Shown in pieces: positions 42,807 to 50,618 of a stretch of DNA of 64,000 nucleotides. Numbering within the stretch: position 1 is the first letter of the stretch; each line of letters starts with the position of its first letter. Both the position numbers and the translations under genes were made by a program. This DNA comes from JAPSGM01 sp963777045 (lineage in GTDB: Bacteria > Chloroflexota > Limnocylindria > QHBO01). The notes beneath the pieces were generated by a model that saw nothing but the letters and a program-made list of their open reading frames with translations, was not told the DNA's origin and searched no databases. The DNA lies in assembly GCA_963777045.1 (NCBI GenBank), contig CAVZPD010000015.1:248001-312000 (forward strand), given 5' to 3'.

Positions 42807-44483
42807 ATGTTCACACGTGTACTGCAGCGGAAACGGCCTCGACGGACCGCAGTATTGGCGATCGGGGTTGCCAGCCTCGTCGCGGTCGCACTCCTCGCCG
42901 CGGTGGCGCTGGCCCTCGTCTCTGATAGTGGGACGTACGACATTACCGTGGCGAACAAGAACAGCTCAGCTGGGCCCGTGACCCTGACGTCGGGTGCCAA
43001 TGTTGAGTACATCGGCAGCTCGGCCAGCAACCAGGCGTCGGGAACGGGCCTATTCGACCCGTTTGTGCGTCTCCAGGGCAGCCCCACGGAGAAGGGGTAC
43101 AACACTGACGGCGCTGTCAGTTTCGACTCGAAGCCGGGCACCTGGACGCACGCCATCAAGGTGAACGCCATCCCGGTCGTCGACTGCGACGGTGGTGGCT
43201 CTGGCACAGCAACCTGCTGGGAGCTGTTCGTCGACATCAACGACAGTAACAATGCCAAGCGAATCTCGCTGAACGTCGTCGAGGTTTGGTTCACGACCAA
43301 CCCGAACCTCGTGGGGTACGTCGACGGAACGGGCTTCCCCTCGGGCGCCACGAAGGAATACCAGTTCAATGGCGACATCCTGATCAATGACGTGAACCAA
43401 GGGTCGGGTCGCGGGGACCTCCGTTACCTGGTCCCGACCGCCGGCCACACATGGGACGCCTCCACCTACTTCGTGCTCTACAGCGAGTGGGGCACGACGC
43501 CCAGTAACACCACCGCGAACTACGGCACGGGTGGCTGGGGCAGTGATGGTGGATTCGAGGAGTGGAAGGTCAGGAAGGCCCCGAACGTCGCCATCGTGAA
43601 GACAGCCGACGCCAGCTCGGTGAACGCCGGGTCCGACATCGGCTTCACGATCAGCGTGACGAACACAGGTGTCGCCGACGCCACCGGCGTGACCATCTCC
43701 GACAGCCTACCCGGCGGCACCGGTACTCTGCCGGTCCACTGGACGGAGAGTCCGGACAACCCAGCGTGCACGATCTCAGGCGCCGATGGCAGTCAGGCGC
43801 TCTCCTGTGGCCCGCTCACGCTGGCGGCCGAGACCGGTTCGTTTTCGGTGCACCTGAGCGCGTCCACCACCGCTGACAACTGCGGCCTCTACGACAACAC
43901 GGCCACGTTCACGTCGGACAACGCTGGCTCCGGCAGCGACAGCGCCTCGACCTCGGTCCTGTGCGGTGCGCTGAAGGTCCTGAAGGAGAGCACCAAGACC
44001 GGCAATCCGCTGGTCAGTAACGCCGGTGCTGTCTTCGCAATCACCGGGCCCAACTCGTACAGCGCAAGCGTGGAGGACAATGGCAGTACTAGCCTCGACG
44101 AAGATGCGATAGTCGGTGAGGTGTGCATCTCGGGCCTTGCGCCCGGCGATTACACCATCAACGAGACGACTGCGCCGGCCGGTTATGGGGATGCCACCCA
44201 GACCGACGTCGTCGTGACGGTCTCCAACGGGACCAGCTGCAGTACGGATCCCTTCCCGGCGGCCGCCACCGCGACCTTCACCAACGCGCCGCTCTCGGAC
44301 ATCCAGGTCAACTTCCGCGACGGAGGTTCCGGAGAAACGACCGCGACGATCGCGTGCAAGCCGGAGGGTGGCTCAGATCTGACGCCAACCTCGACGACTC
44401 CTCCCACTGATTGGGACACGTCGGCGACGCACGAGGATCTGACGCCGGATACCTACATCTGCACGGTCGTTATCGACCCGTAA
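42807..44483 (+). CDS. Secreted surface protein, paralogue of the 18-kb giant protein
   Basis: The 558-residue protein has a basic N-tail and signal-anchor (RRTAVLAIGVASLVAVALLAAVALALV). Its N-terminal ectodomain (about 35-255) is homologous to that of the 18.1-kb protein: VSDSGTYDITVANKN, ELFVDINDSNN, RISLNVVEVWFTTNPNLVGY, GDILINDVNQGSGRGDLR and DGGFEEWKV. It then has a DUF11-type domain (VAIVKTADASSVNAGSDIGFTISVTNTG), a SpaA-like domain (LKVLKESTKTGNPLVSNAGAVFAITG) and a short C-terminal domain ending TYICTVVIDP. It has no C-terminal anchor. ATG 42807 follows SD GGAGG (42796-42800). A terminator follows. Confidence 0.85.
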   Translation: MFTRVLQRKRPRRTAVLAIGVASLVAVALLAAVALALVSDSGTYDITVANKNSSAGPVTLTSGANVEYIGSSASNQASGTGLFDPFVRLQGSPTEKGYNTDGAVSFDSKPGTWTHAIKVNAIPVVDCDGGGSGTATCWELFVDINDSNNAKRISLNVVEVWFTTNPNLVGYVDGTGFPSGATKEYQFNGDILINDVNQGSGRGDLRYLVPTAGHTWDASTYFVLYSEWGTTPSNTTANYGTGGWGSDGGFEEWKVRKAPNVAIVKTADASSVNAGSDIGFTISVTNTGVADATGVTISDSLPGGTGTLPVHWTESPDNPACTISGADGSQALSCGPLTLAAETGSFSVHLSASTTADNCGLYDNTATFTSDNAGSGSDSASTSVLCGALKVLKESTKTGNPLVSNAGAVFAITGPNSYSASVEDNGSTSLDEDAIVGEVCISGLAPGDYTINETTAPAGYGDATQTDVVVTVSNGTSCSTDPFPAAATATFTNAPLSDIQVNFRDGGSGETTATIACKPEGGSDLTPTSTTPPTDWDTSATHEDLTPDTYICTVVIDP

Positions 44484-44507
44484 GAACGCCGAAGAACTTG
44501 GCGATTC

Positions 44508-44538
44508 AGATGGCCCGAGGCGACGCCTCGGGCCATCT
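44508..44538. terminator. Bidirectional terminator between convergent genes
   Basis: A perfect 15-bp inverted repeat (AGATGGCCCGAGGCG / CGCCTCGGGCCATCT) with a one-base centre, which forms a GCGAC-type loop. It lies 25 bp after the surface-protein gene and 34 bp after the stop of cysS on the other strand. Confidence 0.8.
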
Positions 44539-44571
44539 CACGACTCCTGCCCCGTCACCGCGGCTGGCGCG

Positions 44572-45978
44572 TCAGCGGCGGACCGTGGTCTCCTGGCCGT
44601 TCGGCGTGTCGCGCACCTCGACGCCCATGGCCGCCAGCTCGTCGCGCAGCCGGTCCGAGGTGGCGAAATCGCGATCGACTCGTGCCCTGGCGCGCTCCTC
44701 GAGCAGGGCTGCTGCACCCTCCGGCAGCTCGGTGATCGGCTCGTCCGGGGGGGCATCCAGCGAGAGGCCGAGCACGCGGTCGAAGTCGAGCAGGAGGGCG
44801 CGCTTCTGCGCCGGTTCGAGGTCGTCGGCGCTGGCGACCGTCTGGGCGGTGGCCAGCGCAGCGGGCAGGCCCAGGTCCTCGGAGATTGCCCCCACGAAGC
44901 GGCCGCGGTAGGCGCCCATCGGCTCTGTGTGCAGGTCGACATCGGCTCCGTCAGATGCTCCGTCGGCGACGGCTCGGCGCAGGCGCCGGAGGCCCGATGC
45001 GGCGGCGTGCATGGCTTCCTCGGTGAAGTCGAGCTTGGAGCGGTAGTGCGCCGTGAGCGCCAGGTAGCGGAAGGCGAGCGGCTCGAAGCCCTTCTCCGGC
45101 AGCTCGGAGACGCGGATCACGTTGCCCGCCGACTTCGCCATCTTGGCATCGGCCAGGGTCAGGAACTCGCCGTGCATCCAGATGCTCACCACGCGCTGCC
45201 CGGTGACCCCCTCGGACTGCGCGATCTCGCCCTCGTGGTGCGGGAACTTGAGGTCGATCCCGCCGGTGTGGATGTCGAACCGCTGGCCCAGGTACTTCAT
45301 CGACATGGCCGAGCACTCGATGTGCCAGCCGGGAAAACCCTCGCCCCACGGGGAGGGCCACTTCATCAGGCGGCCGGGCTCGGCGGCCTTCCAGAGGGCG
45401 AAGTCCTCGGGGTCGCGCTTGTCGGTCTCCACCTCCACCCGGTGGCCGGCCTTCATCTGGTCGAGCCGCTGCCCGGAGAGCTGCCCGTAGCCGGGGAAGG
45501 CGGAGACGTCGTAGTAGACGTTGCCGTCGACCTCGTAGGCGAGGCCGCGCTCCAGCAGCGCCGCGGTGATATCAGTCATCTCGGCGATGTGATCGGTCGC
45601 CTTCGGCATCACGTCGGCCGGCCGCATGTTGAGCAGCGCCTCGTCTTCCAGCCAGGCATCGGTGTAGTAGTGCGCGATCTCCTGCGGGGTCTTACCCTCG
45701 ACCTCCGCCGCTAGGAGGATCGGGTCCTCGCCGGTCGCCCGCATGTGGCCGACATCGGTGATGTTCTTGACGTACAGGACGTCGTAGCCCAGGTACTCGA
45801 GCACGCGTCGCAGCAGGTCTCCGAAGAGGTAGGTGCGAAGGTTGCCGATGTGGGCGTAGCGGTAGACCGTGCTGCCGCAGGTGTAGATCGTGACGCGGCC
45901 CGGGGTAACCGGGCGCAGCGGATCGAGCTGGCGGGTGAGGGAGTTGTAGAGGCGGACCTCGGGGAGGCTGTCGGGCAT
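44572..45978 (-). CDS. cysS: Cysteinyl-tRNA synthetase
   Basis: Class I aminoacyl-tRNA synthetase, 468 residues. The HIGH motif appears as YAHIGN in YTCGSTVYRYAHIGNLRTYL (zinc Cys included), GWHIECSAMSMKYLG and HTGGIDLKFPHHEGEIAQSE give the zinc site, and KMSKS appears as AKMAKSAGN. The anticodon-binding C-terminal region runs to ETTVRR. I start at ATG 45978, since the 27 upstream residues lie outside the family and inside a repeated element. MshC-type mycothiol ligase is less likely given the full-length C-terminal domain. The start codon overlaps the first bead of the four-bead element at 46.0 kb. Confidence 0.93.
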   Translation of the reverse strand: MPDSLPEVRLYNSLTRQLDPLRPVTPGRVTIYTCGSTVYRYAHIGNLRTYLFGDLLRRVLEYLGYDVLYVKNITDVGHMRATGEDPILLAAEVEGKTPQEIAHYYTDAWLEDEALLNMRPADVMPKATDHIAEMTDITAALLERGLAYEVDGNVYYDVSAFPGYGQLSGQRLDQMKAGHRVEVETDKRDPEDFALWKAAEPGRLMKWPSPWGEGFPGWHIECSAMSMKYLGQRFDIHTGGIDLKFPHHEGEIAQSEGVTGQRVVSIWMHGEFLTLADAKMAKSAGNVIRVSELPEKGFEPLAFRYLALTAHYRSKLDFTEEAMHAAASGLRRLRRAVADGASDGADVDLHTEPMGAYRGRFVGAISEDLGLPAALATAQTVASADDLEPAQKRALLLDFDRVLGLSLDAPPDEPITELPEGAAALLEERARARVDRDFATSDRLRDELAAMGVEVRDTPNGQETTVRR

Positions 45979-46186
45979 CAGTCCCGCATTGTACCGATGG
46001 AGTGGCCGGGCACTCACCGGCTCAGCCAGCCCTTGGCAGTGCCGGGATATCAGACCCACTGATCATCCGGAGAACGGACTTGCTCTCCACCGCCGCGATA
46101 TCAGCCCCGCTGATGAAGCGGGGAACGTCGTGGCCGTTCTCGGCCTGCGCCCGCCGTTCGTTCCACAGATCATCGCTCCCACTGAT
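45977..46186. repeat. Four-bead palindromic intergenic element (family III)
   Basis: Four 15-bp beads of the form ATCAG-N5-CTGAT: 45977-45991 (right arm degenerate), 46049-46063 (perfect), 46100-46114 (perfect), 46172-46186 (left arm degenerate). Centres are 72, 51 and 72 bp apart, mirror-symmetric. Beads 2 and 3 are followed by CGG-N-GAACG, so the unit is a ~123-bp tandem duplication. The first bead runs into the cysS start codon. Nothing coding is seen between 45979 and 46246. Confidence 0.7.
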
Positions 46187-46246
46187 AACGCAGCGCCGGC
46201 CCGTGGGAGTGCCAGGCCCGCTGGCGAATCCGCCGGGTCGTCCCGC

Positions 46247-48070
46247 TCAGCCGCCCTGCGCCTGTGCGATCTGAGAGGGATCCGGCGACGCCGCCTCGCG
46301 CCGAAGCTCGCGCAGCGCACCCTGGTCGATGCCGCCGAAGCGCGGCAGGTCGTGGATCGAGGCGGAGCGTGCGAGGCGCTCCTGCATCTTGCCCAGCACG
46401 AGGCGGCTGAAGTCGGGCGTGGCCATCAGCTGTCGAAGCGTGTCAGCCGGGATCTCGAGCAGCGCGGTGTCCTCCTCGGCCACCACGTCGGCGGTGCGTG
46501 GCGACCCGGTCAGGGCGGCGATCTCGCCCATCACGTCGCCAGCCCCCATCCCGGACAGGGCGCGGTACTCGCCGCCCTCGGCGGTCGAACCGGCCACGAC
46601 GTGGCCGGAGAGGATGAAGTAGGCCGAGTCGCCGGTCTCGCCGGCCCGCGTGATGGCCGTACCAGCCTCGGCTTCCACCACGCGTCCGTGGCTCATCAGT
46701 GCATCGCGGTCGCGCTGCGGCATGCCGGCCAGCGCCGGGATGTAGCGGCCAAGGAGCTGGATGTCGGCCGCGCTCGCCGGCCGCACCGCACCCAGGGCGG
46801 CCTTCGGCGCGCTCCGCAGCAGCGTCATGGTCCTGCGCCACTCGGCCGCCGGCTGGCCGATTCCGGGCAGCAGCGTGCCGGCCAGCGCGGTGAGGATGAG
46901 GGCTCCGGAGCTGACAGCGAAGAGGACCTGCACGTCGAAGATGTCGGCCAGTCCGGCCAGGCCCATCCCCACCAGGTAGACGACGTCGCGCAGGACGTAG
47001 TTGGTGCTGAAGACGCGGCCGCGCATCTCGCGCGGCGTGTTGCGCTGGTTGATCAGGCGTCCGGCGACGAACGACGGCGCGTTCAGGACGCCGGAAACGC
47101 CGATCAGGCCGATGGCGATCCACACGTTCGTGGTGAGCGCGTACGCCAGTCCCGCCAGGCCCATGCCAAGGAAGCTCATGATGAGCCAGCTGCCCTCGCG
47201 CAGCCGATCGGCGTAGCGGGCCATCAGCAGGCTCCCGACGACGAAGCCGACCGAGGTGATCCCTTCCTGCAGCCCGTACTCGAACTCGGTGGCGTCGAGG
47301 ACGGTCAGGGCGAACGGCAGGAGCAGGACGTTCTGCAGGCCGAAGATGATCATGATCGGCGTGCGCAGGATGTTCATCGAACGCAGCACCGGCGTCTTCC
47401 AGATGAAGCGCGCGCCCACGCCCAGGTTGCGGAAGACCTCGCGAACCGTCGTCTGCTCCTCGATCTCCAACTTCGGCACGCGGACCATCACGATCATGGC
47501 GCCGGAGATCAGGAACGTGGCGGCGTCGATGTAGAAGACGACGTCGCGGGCGACGCCGATGAGCAGGCCCGCCAGGGCGAAGCCGACTGCGGTCGATCCG
47601 AACTGGGCGATCGCCATCAGGGAGTTCGCCGCCGCCAGCTCTTCGTCCGACGCGATCTCCGGCAGGACGCTGTCGTTCGCCGGGTCGAAGAACTGCTGGA
47701 CCGATGCCGAGAGCAGCACGATCACGTAGAGCCACAGGATGTCGCCGGTCGCATCGAGGAGGATGGGGATGGCGGCGACCAGAGCGGCTCGCAAAATGAC
47801 CGAGACGATCATGATCGTCTTGCGATCGAATCGGTCCACGAAGACGCCCGCGATCAGTCCGAAGATGAGCGTGGGAATGGCCGAGACCATCAGCATCAGG
47901 CCCACGTTCAGGACCGACCCGGTGACCTGGTAGACGATGATGCCGGCCGCCAGCGAGGTCAGCGCGTCGCCAATGGTGGAGATGAGCTGCCCGGTCCACA
48001 GGTAGGTGAAGGACCGATTGCGGAAAATGGCGAACGGGCCGACCTGTGGGATCCGCGAAGTGGCAGTCAC
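46247..48070 (-). CDS. MFS transporter fused to a cyclic-nucleotide-binding domain
   Basis: The 607-residue protein has a 12-helix MFS_3-like exporter (residues 1-410), with FAIFRNRSFTYLWTGQLISTIGDALTSLA at the start and FVDRFDRKTIMI in the loop 2-3 signature. After a linker comes a cNMP-binding domain (about 445-570) with the phosphate-binding cassette GDVMGEIAALTGSPRTADVVAEEDT, GE and R both present, so ligand binding is plausible. Related fusions are known among bacterial MFS proteins. GTG 48070 has an ideal SD, GGAGGAGAG. The alternative ATG 48136 lies beyond it. The substrate is unknown. The domain may gate export in response to cAMP or cGMP. Confidence 0.88.
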   Translation of the reverse strand: MTATSRIPQVGPFAIFRNRSFTYLWTGQLISTIGDALTSLAAGIIVYQVTGSVLNVGLMLMVSAIPTLIFGLIAGVFVDRFDRKTIMIVSVILRAALVAAIPILLDATGDILWLYVIVLLSASVQQFFDPANDSVLPEIASDEELAAANSLMAIAQFGSTAVGFALAGLLIGVARDVVFYIDAATFLISGAMIVMVRVPKLEIEEQTTVREVFRNLGVGARFIWKTPVLRSMNILRTPIMIIFGLQNVLLLPFALTVLDATEFEYGLQEGITSVGFVVGSLLMARYADRLREGSWLIMSFLGMGLAGLAYALTTNVWIAIGLIGVSGVLNAPSFVAGRLINQRNTPREMRGRVFSTNYVLRDVVYLVGMGLAGLADIFDVQVLFAVSSGALILTALAGTLLPGIGQPAAEWRRTMTLLRSAPKAALGAVRPASAADIQLLGRYIPALAGMPQRDRDALMSHGRVVEAEAGTAITRAGETGDSAYFILSGHVVAGSTAEGGEYRALSGMGAGDVMGEIAALTGSPRTADVVAEEDTALLEIPADTLRQLMATPDFSRLVLGKMQERLARSASIHDLPRFGGIDQGALRELRREAASPDPSQIAQAQGG

Positions 48071-48177
48071 CGAGCACTCTCCTCCGATGCGCGCCGGTGC
48101 GGCGGCAGCTCCCGCAGTGGGAGCGCATTGTGACACCAGCGATTCCGTGCAGGAATGCGTTCGCTACCATCGCGGGC

Positions 48178-48771
48178 ATGCCGCAGCACGACGCACGTGA
48201 CTCCTGGCCGCTGACGACGGGCGAGGAACCGATCCACTGCCCTGCCTGTGGCCAGCTGCTGGAGGAGCGAACGCTCGAGGCCGACCACCGTCCGCGCCTC
48301 GTCTGCCCGGCCGGGCACGTGACATGGCGCAACCCGCGCATCGTGGTCGGAACGCTTCCCATCCGAGAGGGCCGCGTCTTCCTCGCTCGCCGGACCATCG
48401 AGCCGGGTGCCGGCCTGTGGACCTATCCCGGCGGCTTCCTCGAGATGGGGGAGGCGGCCCAGGAAGGGGCGCGGCGCGAGACGGAGGAGGAGACCCTGCT
48501 GCGCGTCGAGGTGGGACGGCTCATCGGCGCCTACTCACGGCCCAAGGTCGGCGTGGTCACGCTCATCTACGAGGCGACGGTCGTGGGCGGGGAGCCACTG
48601 CCGGGCGCGGAGACGAGCGAGGTGCGGGACTTCGGGCCGGATGAGATTCCCTGGGACGAGCTGGCATTCACGACCGGCGAGAGCGCACTGCGCGACTGGA
48701 TCGCTTCGCTGCCGGGTCGCGGCGCCCGCTTCGAGCCTGAGCTCTACGTCGAGGGCGATCCGGATGTCTAG
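48178..48771 (+). CDS. Nudix hydrolase with zinc ribbon (NudC-like)
   Basis: The 197 residues have an N-terminal zinc ribbon (CPACGQLL...CPAGH; the last ligand appears as His) and a Nudix fold with the box GGFLEMGEAAQEGARRETEEE, all catalytic residues present. This resembles NADH pyrophosphatase or the YjhB-like group, but the downstream SQPWPFPxS signature of NudC is absent, so the substrate is open (ADP-ribose or other NDP-X). ATG 48178 gives the ribbon near the N-terminus. It is divergent from the MFS-CNBD gene across 107 bp and overlaps the convergent next gene by 4 bp. Confidence 0.9.
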   Translation: MPQHDARDSWPLTTGEEPIHCPACGQLLEERTLEADHRPRLVCPAGHVTWRNPRIVVGTLPIREGRVFLARRTIEPGAGLWTYPGGFLEMGEAAQEGARRETEEETLLRVEVGRLIGAYSRPKVGVVTLIYEATVVGGEPLPGAETSEVRDFGPDEIPWDELAFTTGESALRDWIASLPGRGARFEPELYVEGDPDV

Positions 48772-49247
48772 GACAGGCCGGCGCTGCCCGGCGGCGGCGT
48801 CCGGAGCACATCACCGCGAAGCGGTAGGCCGGCGCCCAGGAGCGCACCGTACGCCAACGTGGCGAGGACCGGAATCAGGGCAATGCCGGCGGTCACGTCC
48901 GTCCGATCGCCGATGAGCCCGGCGAGAAGCGCCCAGGCAAGCAGCGCGAAGCAGGGCGATGCGACCGCCACCGTCGAGCGGACCGTGAAGAAGCGCGCGA
49001 AGAAGTAGGCGAAGATCATCCCCACGCCGGCGGCGGCGAGCTGCACGACGGCGAAGCCGATGACGAAGGCCGTGGCGGAGTCGCTCCGCCCAGGCGCCAG
49101 GATTGCCACGACCGGGCGCAGCGCGGCAAGCGCATCGCCCTGCAGGATGGCACCGGCGAGCATGGCGGTGGCAAGCCACGCGTAGCCCGCCGCGAGCCCG
49201 GTCACGAAGCCGCGGTAGGCGAGCCGCAGGCCGTTGACCATGGTCAT
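48768..49247 (-). CDS. Four-TM membrane protein
   Basis: The 159 residues have about four hydrophobic segments (residues 12-32, 52-85, 90-110, 120-145) and short charged loops, ending with SPEED-free LRTPPPGSAGLS. Two in-frame starts, ATG 49247 and ATG 49241, are close, and neither has a convincing SD site. It converges on the Nudix gene. I do not recognise the family. Confidence 0.6.
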   Translation of the reverse strand: MTMVNGLRLAYRGFVTGLAAGYAWLATAMLAGAILQGDALAALRPVVAILAPGRSDSATAFVIGFAVVQLAAAGVGMIFAYFFARFFTVRSTVAVASPCFALLAWALLAGLIGDRTDVTAGIALIPVLATLAYGALLGAGLPLRGDVLRTPPPGSAGLS

Positions 49248-49358
49248 CCGATGGTGTGGGCAGCGATCACCATGTGCCGATGCTACGCGCAACCGAACCG
49301 GAGGCGACAGGGTGCCGATGGTCCTGCCGCCGAGCGTACCTCGGCCGGCGGGCGAGCG

Positions 49359-50609
49359 TCAGTCGGAGCGGCGGAAGACGGCCACGGCGTTCTGGCCACC
49401 GAAGCCGAAGCCGTTGACGATGGCGACGTCGACCCGTTGGCGACGCGCCTCGTTGGGCACGTAGTCGAGGTCGCAGGCGGGATCGGGACTGCTGTAGTTG
49501 ATGGTCGGAGGAATGACGCCGTCACGAATGGCGAGGACCGCGGCAAGCGCGGACATGGCGCCGGCGGCGCCGAGCGTATGGCCGATCATGCTCTTGTTGC
49601 TGCTGATCGCCAGCTTCGCGGCGTGGTCGCCGAACGCGGCGTGGATCGCCTTCGTCTCGGTGGCGTCGTTGAGTGGCGTGGAGGTGCCGTGTGCGACGAC
49701 GTAGTCGACCTCCTCGCCCGCCACGCCGGCATCCCGCAGGGCACGCTGCATGGCGCGCGCCGCGCCGCTGCCGGTCGGTTCCGGCGCAGAGATGTGAAAG
49801 GCGTCGCCGGTCAGGGCACCGCCGGCCACCTCCGCCAGGACGCTCGCGCCGCGACGGTCTGCGTGCTCCGCCGACTCGACGACCATCACGCCGGCCGCCT
49901 CGCCAAAGACGAAGCCGTCACGCTTCGCGTCGAAGGGACGCGACGCCTTCGTCGGCTCGTCGTTGCGCTTCGAGAGGGCGCCCATGTTCGCCAGCGCGGC
50001 GAACGCCACCGGCATGATGGCGCTCTCGGTGCCGCCGGTCACGACCACGTCGGCGTCGCCGTGCTCGATCATGCGCTGCGCCTCGATGAACGCCTGCACG
50101 CCCGACGCGCAGGCCGCCACGCTGGTCACCACCGGACCGCGGATCTGGTTCTGGATGCTGATCTGGCAGGCGGCCATCGATGGCGAGAGCATCGGCACCA
50201 TGAATGGGCTCACGCGCGACCCGCCGCGATCGTGGAAGGTGCGCTCGCCCTCGGCGACCTGGTCCAGGCCGCCGCCGCCGGTGTTGATCACGACGGCGAT
50301 GTCGTCGCGGTTCGCATCGCTGATCTCGAGTCCCGAGGCATCGATCGCCTGCCGCGCCGCCGCAACCGCCAGCTGCGCGAAGCGCGCCATGCGGCGGGCG
50401 GCCTTGAAGTCCATCCAGTCGCGCGGGTCGAAGTCCTTCACCTCGGCTGCGATACGGACCTCTTCGTTCGACGCGTCGTAGGAGCTGATGCGGGCTGCGC
50501 CGCTCACGCCGGCGACCAGGTTCTTCCAGTACTCCTCGACCGTATTGCCGATGGGCGTGACGGCCCCCATGCCGGTGATGACTGCTCGGCGGCCCGGATC
50601 CCGGTTCAT
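49359..50609 (-). CDS. fabF: 3-oxoacyl-ACP synthase II (KAS II)
   Basis: Condensing enzyme of fatty-acid elongation, 416 residues with the thiolase fold: RRAVITGMGAVTPIGN at the start, active-site Cys in SVAACASGVQAF, catalytic His in VAHGTSTPLNDATET, and the second His in NKSMIGHTLGAAG, with GFGFGGQNAVAVF at the C-terminus. Both catalytic His residues and the Cys are intact, so it is not a chain-length factor. Last gene of a minus-strand fabD-fabF-fabF operon, 9 bp from its upstream paralogue. Confidence 0.95.
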   Translation of the reverse strand: MNRDPGRRAVITGMGAVTPIGNTVEEYWKNLVAGVSGAARISSYDASNEEVRIAAEVKDFDPRDWMDFKAARRMARFAQLAVAAARQAIDASGLEISDANRDDIAVVINTGGGGLDQVAEGERTFHDRGGSRVSPFMVPMLSPSMAACQISIQNQIRGPVVTSVAACASGVQAFIEAQRMIEHGDADVVVTGGTESAIMPVAFAALANMGALSKRNDEPTKASRPFDAKRDGFVFGEAAGVMVVESAEHADRRGASVLAEVAGGALTGDAFHISAPEPTGSGAARAMQRALRDAGVAGEEVDYVVAHGTSTPLNDATETKAIHAAFGDHAAKLAISSNKSMIGHTLGAAGAMSALAAVLAIRDGVIPPTINYSSPDPACDLDYVPNEARRQRVDVAIVNGFGFGGQNAVAVFRRSD

Positions 50610-50618
50610 GGCCTCGCC

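Noticed and set aside
45989..48133. A 714-codon plus-strand open frame opposite the MFS-CNBD gene
   Set aside because: Asp/Glu/Arg/Gln-rich shadow without hydrophobic pattern; the minus strand encodes a clear 12-helix transporter.
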